64,000 nt of DNA from Brumimicrobium glaciale (GCF_004152935.1 NZ_SETE01000007.1:1-64000); one strand, 5' to 3'; positions 35,616 through 45,576 are shown, numbered from the stretch's first letter. The notes: generated by a model from the letters alone, not told the origin. Program-made: numbers and translations.

Positions 35616-37301
35616 ATGAGATACGTACTACTTTATTCATTTTTAATAAGTTACCTCTTCAGCTTCAGTCAAACTCAAATTTGGAGTGATGATTTCGAAG
35701 CAACAACAGCGAATTGGAACTTAACAATTCAGTCAGGTTTAAACAATCCAAATTCAAATATTTGGGAAATTAGCGATGATGAAGGTGGAGTACTTCCTCC
35801 AAACTGTGCTGTTAATTCAAATAACAACAAAACGCTACATGTTACATGTATGGGTGGTGATTGTGGCCCACTAGGAAGTGGTGCTCGTTATTATCCAGGA
35901 GATATGGGAGGTGCTAATCCAGGAAATACTAATATACGTGCTGCATTAATTGCTGGAATTTCAACAGTTGGTGAAACCCAATTACAACTCGATTTCGATT
36001 GGATGGGTGTTGGTCAAGCAAATGTTGATTTTGCAGCTTTAGAGTACAGCGTTGATGCTGGTGCAACTTGGACTGTTTTATGGTCACAAACTCCTGGTCC
36101 TGTTTGCGGAGGAGATGGACAATGGAGTCAGCAATCAGTTACACTTCCTACTGCAACTGAAAATCAAAGTGATTTAAGATTCGCATTTAATTGGACAAAT
36201 GACAATGATGGAGCTGCAATTGCACCTTCTTTTGCCGTTAACAATCTTTCTTTAGTAACAACTGTTGCTCCACCAGGTGGACCAACAGCAGACTTCACAT
36301 CAACATCTTTCACTATTTGTGAAGATGATTGTGTAAACTTCATTGATATGTCTGTAGGTACAAACATATCATCTTGGACATGGAGTTTTAATGGAGCAAA
36401 TACTTTAACTTCTTCAAGTCAAAATCCTACTAACATTTGTTGGTCAACTGCTGGAACATACAATGTAAAATTAACGGTAACAGATGATAACGGAACAGAC
36501 GATGTTACCTATCAAATCATAATTGAAAACTGTGATGTTGTTGTACCCACAGCTGCTTTTTCAACTGACACACTTGTCATTTGTGCTGGAGACTGTATAG
36601 ATTTCACAGATGAATCAGAAGGCAATCCAACATTATGGAATTGGGACTTTGATGGTGGATCTCCAGGATTTGCAACTACACAGAACCCTTCCAATGTTTG
36701 CTTTAATCAACCAGGAACTTATGATATATCTTTAACAGTATCAAATTCTGCTGGAACTGATCAAGTCATTACACCAATTACTGTTTTAGACCTTCCTACT
36801 GTTACAACTTTCGGCGATACAATAATTGCTATGGGTGGAGCTGCAGGACTTATTGCAATTCCAAATCAGCAAAGTTTTGTGTTGTGGGAACCGAATGAGG
36901 ACATTGATTGTGATACATGTATAGCTGTAATTGCGACACCAGTAATTACAACAACCTACTATTCTTATGTAACAGACTTTAATGGTTGTGTTGGATATGA
37001 TTCAGTAACTGTACATATTGCCTTTGAAGAAATCGTTGATGTACCAAGTGCATTCTCTCCTAACAATGATGGTCAAAACGACAAATTAAGAGTTTTAGGA
37101 ATTGGAATTGCAGAAATTGATTTCAAAATATTTAACCGTTATGGACAGTTGGTCTTCTCGACTACTGATTTAGAAGAAGGCTGGGATGGGAAATTGAACG
37201 GAGAACCTTTAAACCAAGGTGTATTTGTTTATACCTTAAGCTATACACTCATTGATGGAACAACGAGTGAGATATCAGGAAATGTTACACTTGTAAAATA
37301 A
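35616..37301 (+). CDS. PKD-domain surface protein with type B T9SS sorting domain
   Basis: A 561-residue secreted protein. Signal peptide residues 1-19 (ISYLFSFSQ); a Cys-containing domain to about 215; two PKD domains (about 225-305 and 312-390, each containing a WSFNG or WDFDGG core and GTYNVKLTV or GTYDISLTV); a linker; and the gliding-motility-associated type B C-terminal domain VPSAFSPNNDGQNDKLRV to FVYTLSYTLIDG. It should be secreted by type IX and displayed on or released from the cell surface. It is followed 7 nt later by a PorP/SprF gene, the standard partner of type B cargo. Confidence 0.92.
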   Translation: MRYVLLYSFLISYLFSFSQTQIWSDDFEATTANWNLTIQSGLNNPNSNIWEISDDEGGVLPPNCAVNSNNNKTLHVTCMGGDCGPLGSGARYYPGDMGGANPGNTNIRAALIAGISTVGETQLQLDFDWMGVGQANVDFAALEYSVDAGATWTVLWSQTPGPVCGGDGQWSQQSVTLPTATENQSDLRFAFNWTNDNDGAAIAPSFAVNNLSLVTTVAPPGGPTADFTSTSFTICEDDCVNFIDMSVGTNISSWTWSFNGANTLTSSSQNPTNICWSTAGTYNVKLTVTDDNGTDDVTYQIIIENCDVVVPTAAFSTDTLVICAGDCIDFTDESEGNPTLWNWDFDGGSPGFATTQNPSNVCFNQPGTYDISLTVSNSAGTDQVITPITVLDLPTVTTFGDTIIAMGGAAGLIAIPNQQSFVLWEPNEDIDCDTCIAVIATPVITTTYYSYVTDFNGCVGYDSVTVHIAFEEIVDVPSAFSPNNDGQNDKLRVLGIGIAEIDFKIFNRYGQLVFSTTDLEEGWDGKLNGEPLNQGVFVYTLSYTLIDGTTSEISGNVTLVK

Positions 37302-37308
37302 TATCTAG

Positions 37309-38310
37309 ATGAAATTTACACTATTATCGATTGCATTAACCACAATTCTATTTGCCTCAGCTCAGCAAGGCAATAACTTTAGTATGTGGTTTAAAAACAA
37401 CCTACAGCATAATGCAGCAGCAGTAGGAACAAATGATAACGATATGAGGTTATTTACTAACTTTAGATATCAATATTTTAGCGTAACAGAGAAACCATTC
37501 CAAACCATTTCAGCTTCGGTTGAAGGAAAAATTTTGGGATCTCAAATGCGTAAGAACTATTTTGGATTAGGTGCTTCATTTATTAATGATGTGAGTGGCG
37601 ATGGACGATATATGGTAAACCAATTTACGGTTCCTATTTCTTATCATATCTTTTTTGATGATGAAAACTCAATCTCTATTGGAGTTTCACCAGGATTATA
37701 CCAACGTTCTTTAGGTGGTAGTAACTTAACATGGGAAAGTCAATGGAATGGTTACTATTTTAACCAACAACAGAATCCTGTTGGAATTGGAAATACATCT
37801 GCTTCTAACTTCGATTTAGGTGCTGGTATTTTCTATAAGTTCGAAAACTCTGATAAAAACAAAGTTTATTTAGGTTTTTCTGCGAATCATATTTTAGAAC
37901 CAAAAATTGATTTTAATGTTCAAGATAATATGTTCATTAGATATGTTGGACAATTTGGAATGAATCACCGATTCTACAATAGCGACTTTGGAATTTCTCC
38001 ACAAGCGATTGCTGTATTCCAAGGACCTAATAGAAATATAATCTTCGGTACTAATTTCGATTACTACCTTCAAGATGCTTCTAAAAGAACTTCTTTTTAT
38101 ACACCAACAGTATTTTCTTTTGGTATCTACCACAGAGTTCAAGACGCTATAGTTCTTAACTTCCAATATTCATTTAAAGGAATGACGGTAGCAGCATCTT
38201 ATGATTCTAATATCAATACAATGTTACCTGCTTCTAGAAGTGTTGGAGGATTTGAAGTAGCAATAATTTATGATCTTATGCTCAATAGAAAAGGTAGATT
38301 TATTTACTAA
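37309..38310 (+). CDS. PorP/SprF family type IX secretion outer-membrane protein
   Basis: A 333-residue outer-membrane beta-barrel. Signal peptide residues 1-18 (ALTTILFASAQQ). The N-terminal FKNNLQHNAAAVGTNDNDMR is the start of the family pattern seen also as NPA.AG. The barrel strands run to the end. SprF-type proteins attach a type B cargo to the cell surface, and this one follows such a cargo by 7 nt. Confidence 0.93.
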   Translation: MKFTLLSIALTTILFASAQQGNNFSMWFKNNLQHNAAAVGTNDNDMRLFTNFRYQYFSVTEKPFQTISASVEGKILGSQMRKNYFGLGASFINDVSGDGRYMVNQFTVPISYHIFFDDENSISIGVSPGLYQRSLGGSNLTWESQWNGYYFNQQQNPVGIGNTSASNFDLGAGIFYKFENSDKNKVYLGFSANHILEPKIDFNVQDNMFIRYVGQFGMNHRFYNSDFGISPQAIAVFQGPNRNIIFGTNFDYYLQDASKRTSFYTPTVFSFGIYHRVQDAIVLNFQYSFKGMTVAASYDSNINTMLPASRSVGGFEVAIIYDLMLNRKGRFIY

Positions 38311-38313
38311 ACT

Positions 38314-38913
38314 TTGAATTATTTAGGACATTTATATTTTTCAAAAGAGAAGCCAGATTTAATGGTCGCCAATTTATTTGGCGACTTTATTAAAGGTAAA
38401 GATTACTCTTTTCTACCTAAAATTGTTCAGGAAGGTGTGTTATTACACCGTCAAATTGATGACTACGTTGATCATCACCCAACAGTAACAGAACTTCGAC
38501 TGCATTTATACAATGAACTTCCAAAAATAGCAGGCATTGCTATAGACTTATACTTTGATCATTTATTGGCCAAGGATTGGTCAACATATCATTCCAAAAG
38601 TCTAGATGAATTTGTTGATCCCTTTTTAGCCTATACGAAAAATGCAAAAAATCTAAAATTTAACAATCCTAAATACGAATATCCACAGCATTTTATAAAT
38701 CTATTAAATGCAATCAGTAAACATAATTTACTCAAAAGGTATGTCCATTTAGATGGTTTAGCAATGGCATCTGAAGGTTTATCTCGTCGCATTTCTTTCG
38801 AAAATAATTTAGATATGGCTGTTGTCGTATTTCAGAACAACGAAAAACGCATTGAAGCTGCATTTGAAGTTTATATGAAAGCTGCTAAATTGAGATTCAA
38901 CGTTAAAGATTGA
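38314..38913 (+). CDS. Acyl carrier protein phosphodiesterase (AcpH-like)
   Basis: A 199-residue member of the ACP phosphodiesterase/AcpH family, which releases phosphopantetheine from holo-ACP. Diagnostic segments are NYLGHLYFS at the N-terminus, FGDFIKGKDY, LHRQIDDYVDHHP, and LYFDHLLAKDW, holding the metal-binding His/Asp set. The start is TTG at 38314: the family begins MN(F/Y)L.HL directly there and no ATG fits. It starts 3 nt after the PorP gene. Confidence 0.87.
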   Translation: MNYLGHLYFSKEKPDLMVANLFGDFIKGKDYSFLPKIVQEGVLLHRQIDDYVDHHPTVTELRLHLYNELPKIAGIAIDLYFDHLLAKDWSTYHSKSLDEFVDPFLAYTKNAKNLKFNNPKYEYPQHFINLLNAISKHNLLKRYVHLDGLAMASEGLSRRISFENNLDMAVVVFQNNEKRIEAAFEVYMKAAKLRFNVKD

Positions 38914-39105
38914 GCCTTATTTATTGATATTCAAAACAGCAGTTTATCTATTGTTTAAATTGATTAGCATCACTTCATTATGAGCAAAACAATAGATTGG
39001 AAGCAAATACATCAGACAATCTAAGCTCACGATTCTTCTAAAGTTAGAAATACAAGTATCTCTTATTGATTTTTTTATTATATTTAAACAAACAAAATTA
39101 ATATT

Positions 39106-40566
39106 TTGATAAGAAAACTAACTATATTCTCCACTACTCTATTGTGCATTTCTGTGCTCGTTCTTGGTACAATTGGATGTCAGAACACAAAGGGTAAAGA
39201 AAATAATATCGTTGGAAAAGCCATAGAGAAAAAACAAAATGATCTAGGTGAAATATTAAAATCTAATAAACTAACCGTTTTAGCTGAAAATAGCGCCACC
39301 AGTTACTTTATTTATAGAGGTCATAAAATGGGATTGGAATATGAAATCCTCAATGAATTTGCTAAAGAAATTGGTGTAAAATTAGAAATCAAAGTTGTTC
39401 AAGATCTTGACGATATCATCAACCAACTAAACAATGGAGAAGGTGATATTATAGCGTGTAATTATACCGTAACCAAAGATCGTAGAAATAAAATTGACTT
39501 TTCGAAACCAATAATGAGAACGTCACAAGTTTTGGTTCAAAGAAAACCGGAAGGATGGGAAAAGACCAGGAAAAGTGTTTGGGAAAAAGAGGTTATTCGT
39601 GATCCTGCTCAATTGTCAAGAAAAACTATTCATGTATGGAAGAACTCAAGTTATTACGAACGCTTGGTTAACCTGCAAGATGAATTAGGAGATACAATTA
39701 TACTGAAGCCATTAGATGGAAATATTATTCCTGAAGATGTTATTGAAATGGTTTCTAAAGGATTTATTGACTATACTGTGGTAGATGAAAACGTTGCATC
39801 AATTAATAAAAGATACTATCCAAATGTTGATACGGAGCTTGAATTAAGCGTTAAACAACGTATTGCTTTTGGATTAAGAAAACAAAGTCCGCTGCTTAGA
39901 AAAAGGCTAGATGCATGGCTAGATGATTTTATGAAAACATCTACTTTCAATTACATTAAATACAAGTACCTGAATAACTCAGCAAATGTTTCAAAATCTA
40001 AAAGTGAATATTCCTCTATTAAAGGATCAAAAATATCACCTTATGATCAAATCATTAAAGATGTTTCAGGCAGATACGGATGGGATTGGAGATTAATTGC
40101 AGCATTAATTTATCAAGAATCGAAATTCCAATTGGGTGAACAGTCTTGGGCTGGTGCCTACGGATTAATGCAATTTATGCCAACCGTTGGTCCTACATTT
40201 GGTGTCTATCCTGACTCTCCTCCTGCTGTTCAAATTGATGGTGGAATTAGAAAAATAATCAAGAATTTTAGAGAATGGAAAAGTATTCCAGATTCTATTC
40301 AACGTGTAAAATTTGCTTTTGGAACATATAATGCCGGAATTGGCCATGTTTTAGACGCACAACGTTTGGCCAAAAAATATGGAAAAGATCCATTGGTTTG
40401 GGATGATAACGTTGAAGTTTATATTTTAAACTTGTCAAATCCGAAATTCTATCATGATCCTGTTTGTTATTATGGATACATGAGAGGCTCTGAGACCTAT
40501 AATTATGTGCGTTCGATTTTCATTCGATATACGGAGTATAAGACGGCTTTTCCGGTTGAAAGTTAA
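39106..40566 (+). CDS. MltF-like membrane-bound lytic transglycosylase lipoprotein
   Basis: A 486-residue lipoprotein (signal ending TIGC, Cys near 25). Residues 50-290 form a periplasmic substrate-binding (SBP_bac_3) domain; residues 315-470 a lytic transglycosylase SLT domain with catalytic Glu in ALIYQESKFQ and GAYGLMQFMP. MltF-type proteins cut the glycan strands of peptidoglycan, controlled by the sensor domain. The start is TTG at 39106; no nearer ATG keeps the whole signal peptide. Confidence 0.9.
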   Translation: MIRKLTIFSTTLLCISVLVLGTIGCQNTKGKENNIVGKAIEKKQNDLGEILKSNKLTVLAENSATSYFIYRGHKMGLEYEILNEFAKEIGVKLEIKVVQDLDDIINQLNNGEGDIIACNYTVTKDRRNKIDFSKPIMRTSQVLVQRKPEGWEKTRKSVWEKEVIRDPAQLSRKTIHVWKNSSYYERLVNLQDELGDTIILKPLDGNIIPEDVIEMVSKGFIDYTVVDENVASINKRYYPNVDTELELSVKQRIAFGLRKQSPLLRKRLDAWLDDFMKTSTFNYIKYKYLNNSANVSKSKSEYSSIKGSKISPYDQIIKDVSGRYGWDWRLIAALIYQESKFQLGEQSWAGAYGLMQFMPTVGPTFGVYPDSPPAVQIDGGIRKIIKNFREWKSIPDSIQRVKFAFGTYNAGIGHVLDAQRLAKKYGKDPLVWDDNVEVYILNLSNPKFYHDPVCYYGYMRGSETYNYVRSIFIRYTEYKTAFPVES

Positions 40567-40909
40567 GGTAGATTGGAGGGAAGAGAGAGGGGAGATTAGA
40601 GTGAGAAAGAGAATGATAGCGGTAAAACAGAATGAGAGGGAAGAGTGAAAATTAGAGTGAGAAAGAGAGTGAGAGCGGTAAAACAGAGTGAGAGAATAAA
40701 ACCAGAGCGCAGAAAAAGGCTTCGAATCATGGTAGATCGCAGGTTCAAGCTTTTAGATTTCAATCTTGGCTTTGAGGAATAATAAAGTCCAGGAGACGCA
40801 TTTAACAAAACCTTCTTCTTCCCTGCGAATCTCTGCCCCTCCGCAAATCTCTGCGCCATTCTTCTTAATCACAACCCACCCCAACCTAATCCTTTCTTAT
40901 TCCAAAAAA
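40567..40909. other. Repeat-bearing intergenic region
   Basis: No gene is supported. Two copies of a 44-nt repeat lie at 40595-40638 and 40651-40694 (three mismatches between them, period 56). Positions 40822-40857 carry a CTCTGCG-type element with several partial repeats (CTGCGAATCTCTGCC and CCGCAAATCTCTGCGCC); similar elements are scattered in many bacterial genomes. Confidence 0.5.
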
Positions 40910-40943
40910 AAAGCGAGCACCTCCATAGAGAATACTCGCTTTA
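40904..40943 (-). terminator. Rho-independent terminator after the DUF2911 gene
   Basis: AAAGCGAG with CTCGCTTT (40910-40917 and 40935-40942) and 17-nt loop; nine T on the minus strand follow. Confidence 0.7.
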
Positions 40944-40965
40944 ATATATTAGATAAGTAAACTAA

Positions 40966-41811
40966 TTATTTACTCCACTCTTTAATTGATTCTTGATTCT
41001 TACGAATGTACTCAGCACTTCCTGCAGCAGTTGCTTTCTCTAAAGAAAGTTTCGCAGCTTCGATTGCTTCTTTGTCTTTCCCCATTGCTTTAAGAATTAA
41101 CGCTTTATTACGGATGTAGTAAAAAGGCGCTTCTCCATTCATTTCAATTGCTTTATTTACATATTTCAAAGCTTCGTTTAACTCTGTATTTGCATGTAAA
41201 TAGTAATTTGCAGCATTGTAGTAATCACGTTCTGATGGAGAACCTTTCATTGTTTCTTTAATAGAAGCAACAGTTAATTTTCCAGTTGGTAATTTTACTT
41301 TGATCGGTAACATAGTATTTCCCCACTCAACAACTAAATCAAAATGGTTTACATCTAAATTATCAAAAGAGATAGTGAAAGTTTCAACTGAATTTTTGTT
41401 CGTTTTAACAGGAACTAATATTTCAGCAACAACTTTTTCGTTTTCCCATTTTTCTGGTAATCCCCAATTTTCTGTTCCGCTGTATAAAGTAATTTTCCAT
41501 TCTTTTTCTCCAGGAACTGCAAACATAGCGTACTCACCAGCTTTTACATCTTTTCCACCAAAGTTAATTTGTGTATCAAAAGAAATTGTTGAGTTTTTGT
41601 TTGCTCCAAATCGCCAAGCTTCACCAATAGGAAGAATATCTTTGTGTAAATCTCTGTCACGTAAAGAAGGACGAGAGTATTCCACTTCGAACTTTGTTAA
41701 ACCTACTGTTTGCTCAACTTCAGCTTTTGGGCTTAATTGAGGAGTTTTAACTTGAGCTGTAGTTGCTAAACTGATAACCAGCCCTCCTAATAAAAACAAT
41801 GTTTTTTTCAT
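40966..41811 (-). CDS. DUF2911 domain exported protein with TPR-like tail
   Basis: A 281-residue protein with signal peptide residues 1-20 (LATTAQ). Residues 25-165 hold the DUF2911 domain (EVEYSRPSLRDRDLHKDILP, GEAWRFGANKNSTI, AGEYAMFAVPG) of unknown role, and the C-terminal 100 residues look like TPR helices (YYNAANYYLHAN and ALKYVNKAIEMN). Periplasmic location is expected. A -7 box TATATTTG lies at 41829-41836. Confidence 0.88.
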   Translation of the reverse strand: MKKTLFLLGGLVISLATTAQVKTPQLSPKAEVEQTVGLTKFEVEYSRPSLRDRDLHKDILPIGEAWRFGANKNSTISFDTQINFGGKDVKAGEYAMFAVPGEKEWKITLYSGTENWGLPEKWENEKVVAEILVPVKTNKNSVETFTISFDNLDVNHFDLVVEWGNTMLPIKVKLPTGKLTVASIKETMKGSPSERDYYNAANYYLHANTELNEALKYVNKAIEMNGEAPFYYIRNKALILKAMGKDKEAIEAAKLSLEKATAAGSAEYIRKNQESIKEWSK

Positions 41812-41828
41812 ATTATCTTAATTTTCAT

Positions 41829-41836
41829 CAAATATA
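41829..41836 (-). promoter_or_regulatory. Putative -7 box of the DUF2911 gene
   Basis: TATATTTG on the minus strand, 17 nt ahead of the ATG at 41811. No well-placed TTG for -33. Confidence 0.45.
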
Positions 41837-42009
41837 AAGATTCATTTCTATCTAAGCGAACCTTCAATTGGAATTACATTTTTTTGTCATTTGAGAGCAA
41901 TTCAAAATTCAATGATAGTGCTTAACTGTAGGCCCTTAAGAGATAAAAAGTGTTAAACTTTAATCGGAAATGATTTCTTAATTAGAATTTCAAAATTCAT
42001 AAACATTAT

Positions 42010-42171
42010 TTGAAATACAATTTAATCAGTATTAAAACCTTGATATTATTGACTTTACTTATTAACTCTTGGGCATTTAACTTCAAAACTTCTGAAAATC
42101 TGACTCAAATTGCGCTATTTGAATTATTATCGGAATTAAATAAAAAAACTATCTTAGAACTGGTCTTTTAA
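42010..42171 (+). CDS. Possible small exported peptide, 53 residues (doubtful)
   Basis: A TTG-started frame of 53 residues, MKYNLISIKTLILLTLLINS then a polar tail to ILELVF. The N-terminus resembles a signal peptide, and TTG starts are used by other genes here (acpH-like, mltF-like). No promoter or homologue is visible to me, so it may be a chance frame in the 423-nt gap ahead of the DUF748 gene. Confidence 0.3.
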   Translation: MKYNLISIKTLILLTLLINSWAFNFKTSENLTQIALFELLSELNKKTILELVF

Positions 42172-42234
42172 AAATTACTTCAAATTTCTTAAATGACCAC
42201 ATATTCAAAATCTTATTAACGTATTAAAAATTAT

Positions 42235-43395
42235 ATGAAAAGCTTTAAAGAAATCATTTTTCCTTCTAATAAAAAGAAAAGGAGGCGCAGAATAGTACTA
42301 TTTGTAGTGATAGTAGTGCTTATTGGTGTTAGAATGTGGCTCCCATATTTTCTAAAAGATAAATTAGTCGCAGCGGTTAATGAAGTTGACGGCTATGAAT
42401 GTACGCTTGGAGATTTAGATTTATCCATATTTCGTGGTGCTATGGTACTGCAGGAATTTGAAATTAAAATCACAGAAAATGCAGTTACAAAACCATTTGT
42501 ATATTGCAAGAATGCTGATATTTCTGTAGAATGGAGAGCAATTTTCCATGGTTCTATCGTAAGTGAGGTTATATTAGATCAGTTGGAACTTTATTTCGCT
42601 GATGGAAATAGCGAGGAGGAAGAACAATCAGGAGATGCTTCATGGGTTGAACCAATTATAGACTTCATTCCATTAAAAATCAACCGTTTTGTTATCAATA
42701 ATGGACAAATTGAATTTGAAAATATGGTTTCTGCTCCACCAGTAAATTTAAAATTAACAGATCTTCAATTAAAGGTAGAAAACTTAACCAATTCTACGGA
42801 TGAAGGTAAAGCGTTGCCTTCTCATTTAAAATTAACTTCTAAAGTCTTAAATAAAGGAAACCTTCATATTGAAGGAGACTTAAATATCTTAAAAGATTTA
42901 CCAGATATGGATTTAGATATCGATATTAAAGAGGTTGATTTAATGGAACTAAATGCTTTTACAATGGCTTATGCTAATTTTGATTTTGAAAAAGGCCAGT
43001 TTGCATTGGCTTCCGAATTTGCAATGTTGAATGGTGAAGCGAAAGGATATATAAAACCAATATTGACAGATGTAAAAGTATTGAGCTTCAAAGAGGACAA
43101 ACCTGTTCTTAATGGATTTTGGCAAGCATTTGTTGGATTAGCATTTAACATTACAAAAAACTTCAAAAAGGACAGGACAGGAACTAAAATTCCAATCTCA
43201 GGAAATATAACTGATCCAAACATAGAAATTGGTGCTACGATTGTGAATATTTTCCGAAATGCATTCATAAAGGCTTACGAAGCTGAAGTAGACAACACAA
43301 TTAGCTTAAAAGATATTGCAAATGATCAAGATGAAAGTAGTTTTTGGGACAAATTCAAAGGATTATTCTCAGGAGATGATGATGATAAAGAATAA
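42235..43395 (+). CDS. AsmA/DUF748-like membrane protein
   Basis: A 386-residue protein with one N-terminal helix (IVLFVVIVVLIGVRMWLPYF, residues 20-39) after a Lys/Arg-rich tail, then a beta-rich periplasmic domain with the repeated pattern of AsmA/DUF748 (for example YECTLGDLDLSIFRG and LKITENAV-like strands) and a final segment DPNIEIGATIVNIFRNAF. AsmA-type proteins are implicated in lipid transfer and outer-membrane biogenesis. A strong terminator follows. Confidence 0.8.
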   Translation: MKSFKEIIFPSNKKKRRRRIVLFVVIVVLIGVRMWLPYFLKDKLVAAVNEVDGYECTLGDLDLSIFRGAMVLQEFEIKITENAVTKPFVYCKNADISVEWRAIFHGSIVSEVILDQLELYFADGNSEEEEQSGDASWVEPIIDFIPLKINRFVINNGQIEFENMVSAPPVNLKLTDLQLKVENLTNSTDEGKALPSHLKLTSKVLNKGNLHIEGDLNILKDLPDMDLDIDIKEVDLMELNAFTMAYANFDFEKGQFALASEFAMLNGEAKGYIKPILTDVKVLSFKEDKPVLNGFWQAFVGLAFNITKNFKKDRTGTKIPISGNITDPNIEIGATIVNIFRNAFIKAYEAEVDNTISLKDIANDQDESSFWDKFKGLFSGDDDDKE

Positions 43396-43408
43396 ATAAT
43401 TTAATTTT

Positions 43409-43439
43409 AAGGGTCTGTTGAATTCAACAGACCCTTTTT
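43409..43439 (+). terminator. Palindromic rho-independent terminator after the DUF748 gene
   Basis: A perfect 28-nt palindrome (43409-43436, AAGGGTCTGTTGAA and its complement) followed by T-run; the centre is self-complementary so a 4-nt or larger loop must open. Confidence 0.82.
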
Positions 43440-43489
43440 AATTAAAGAATATATAAAATACTAAAGATCTCAGTTTATTAAACATACTT

Positions 43490-45460
43490 ATGAAAAACAT
43501 AAAAGCAGCATTACTCCTCGTTTCCATCATTTTATTTGCCAATCCATCTTTATTCGCTCAAGAATCAAGAACACATTGTTCTAAAAGAGATGCCTATTCA
43601 AATATGCAATTGAAAAGTCCTAATTTGAACCTTCAAGAAATTGCTAAAGCGAAAAAATACGATATTCATTTTTACGCTTTAGATGTAGAAATGGATAATT
43701 TATCGACTGATATTGCTGGAACAGGAGAAATCCATGGTTTTGCTAATGAAATTCTAGATTCAGTACTTTTTGAATTGCACTCTACTTTCAATATTTCTGA
43801 AATTAGATTAAATAACGTGGCAACTCCTTATAACAGAAGCGGATCAATTATTAAAGTTCCAGTGAATTTAACACAAGGTCAAGATTTCAAAATTGCAATC
43901 GATTATGATGGAACACCTCCTAACTCCTCCTCCACTCCTTTTGGTGGTTCAGGAATGTCAAATGATTCATCTCCATCTTGGGGAAATCAAGTGACTTGGT
44001 CTTTGTCTGAACCTTTTTCAGCTTATGAATGGTTTCCTTGTAAGCAAGATTTAAGAGACAAAGCAGACAGTGTTTCAATGAAAATCACTGTTCCAAATAG
44101 CTGTAAAGCGGGTTCAAACGGAGTTTTAGAAAACGTTGTTGATCTTGGAAATGGAACTTCTCGATACGAATGGTTTCACAGACATCCTGTTGCTTATTAT
44201 TTAATCTCAGTGGCAGTTGCAGAATATATTGAATACAATGTTTATGCTAATCCAATGGGTTCTGCAAACCCTGTTTTAATTCAAAATTACATTTATAATA
44301 ATCCAGGAACATTACCTAATTTTCAAAATGATATTGATGAAACAGTTGATTTCATTGAATTATTTGCGGAATTATATGGGAAATATCCATTTGATGATGA
44401 AAAATACGGACATTGTATGGCGCCACTTAGCGGTGGAATGGAACACCAAACTATGACAACTCAAGGTTACTTTGAAAAAGGACTTACGGCGCATGAATTA
44501 GGTCATCAATGGTGGGGAAATAATGTTACTTGTGCTTCATGGTCAGACATCTGGGTCAATGAAGGTTTCGCTTCCTACTCTAGTCATTTGATGTTGGAAT
44601 ATTTGCATCCAAATGAAGCTCCTTCAAACATGTTTGACATTCACGATTATGTTATGGATAGTCCAGGAGGAAGCATTTGGGTTTCTGATAGCTTAAATGA
44701 AGGTTCTATTTTCGATGGAAGATTAATCTATGATAAAGGTGCTGCATTTGTTCACACATTGCGTTTTATGATGAATGATGATTCCTTATTCTACCAAGCT
44801 TTAAAAGAATTTCAAATCAACTTTAAAGACAGCGTGGCATTGGGTTTAGATGTAAGAAATCAACTCAATAGCATGTCCGCTACAAATTTTGATGATGCAT
44901 TTGATCAATGGTTTTTTGGAGAAGGATTCCCTACTTACAACCTAAAATATAACGCTACTGGAAACAATTTATATTTTGAAGTAAGCCATACTACTTCTAG
45001 TTCTACTCCGACTTTCACAAATCCGCTTGAAATTAAATTTGCGAGAACAGGTTTATCGGATACGACAATTCGAGTAAATATCTCCAGCAATAGTGATCAT
45101 TTTGTGATTCCAAATATTGGAGGAAATGTCACGAGTGCTTCTATTGATCCTAAAAATTGGATTATAAACAAAGTGGGCTCAATTGTGAAGGACGAAAATT
45201 ATGTTTCTCTTTCGCAAGAAAATAAATCAGTTGTAATCAATATTTATCCAAATCCATCAGCAGGAGAATTCAATATTGCGATGGATGATAATACCGAAAA
45301 ATCGATTCAAATTTATAATACACAAGGAAAATCCGTTTATGATGGAAGCTTCAATAAATCTGCTCAAGTGAATCTGAGAACTCAGAATTCAGGATATTAT
45401 ATTGTGAAGATTACGAGTGATGATGGACGACAGTGGGTTAAAACAATTGTTTTGAAATAA
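43490..45460 (+). CDS. M1 family metallopeptidase with T9SS type A sorting domain
   Basis: A 656-residue secreted aminopeptidase. Signal peptide residues 1-23 (NPSLFAQ). The gluzincin motifs are GGMEHQTM and, near residue 335, HELGHQWWG with the third zinc ligand Glu 18 residues later in VNEGFAS. The C-terminal 75 residues are a type A sorting domain (INIYPNPSAGEFNI to WVKTIVLK). It should remove N-terminal residues from peptides outside the cell. Confidence 0.94.
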   Translation: MKNIKAALLLVSIILFANPSLFAQESRTHCSKRDAYSNMQLKSPNLNLQEIAKAKKYDIHFYALDVEMDNLSTDIAGTGEIHGFANEILDSVLFELHSTFNISEIRLNNVATPYNRSGSIIKVPVNLTQGQDFKIAIDYDGTPPNSSSTPFGGSGMSNDSSPSWGNQVTWSLSEPFSAYEWFPCKQDLRDKADSVSMKITVPNSCKAGSNGVLENVVDLGNGTSRYEWFHRHPVAYYLISVAVAEYIEYNVYANPMGSANPVLIQNYIYNNPGTLPNFQNDIDETVDFIELFAELYGKYPFDDEKYGHCMAPLSGGMEHQTMTTQGYFEKGLTAHELGHQWWGNNVTCASWSDIWVNEGFASYSSHLMLEYLHPNEAPSNMFDIHDYVMDSPGGSIWVSDSLNEGSIFDGRLIYDKGAAFVHTLRFMMNDDSLFYQALKEFQINFKDSVALGLDVRNQLNSMSATNFDDAFDQWFFGEGFPTYNLKYNATGNNLYFEVSHTTSSSTPTFTNPLEIKFARTGLSDTTIRVNISSNSDHFVIPNIGGNVTSASIDPKNWIINKVGSIVKDENYVSLSQENKSVVINIYPNPSAGEFNIAMDDNTEKSIQIYNTQGKSVYDGSFNKSAQVNLRTQNSGYYIVKITSDDGRQWVKTIVLK

Positions 45461-45576
45461 TTACGAAATGTTCAATTACGAATTACGAATTGGACAACTA
45501 TCAATTATGAGATGGATAATTAAGAAAGGATAGTTAGCAAATTATGAATTCCATATTATTGAATTGAAAACCATTT

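Noticed and set aside
40596-40859. 87-codon minus-strand frame in the repeat region
   Set aside because: Its sequence is simply the repeats read in one frame (repeated Arg/Phe/Gly/Glu), so it is not a gene.
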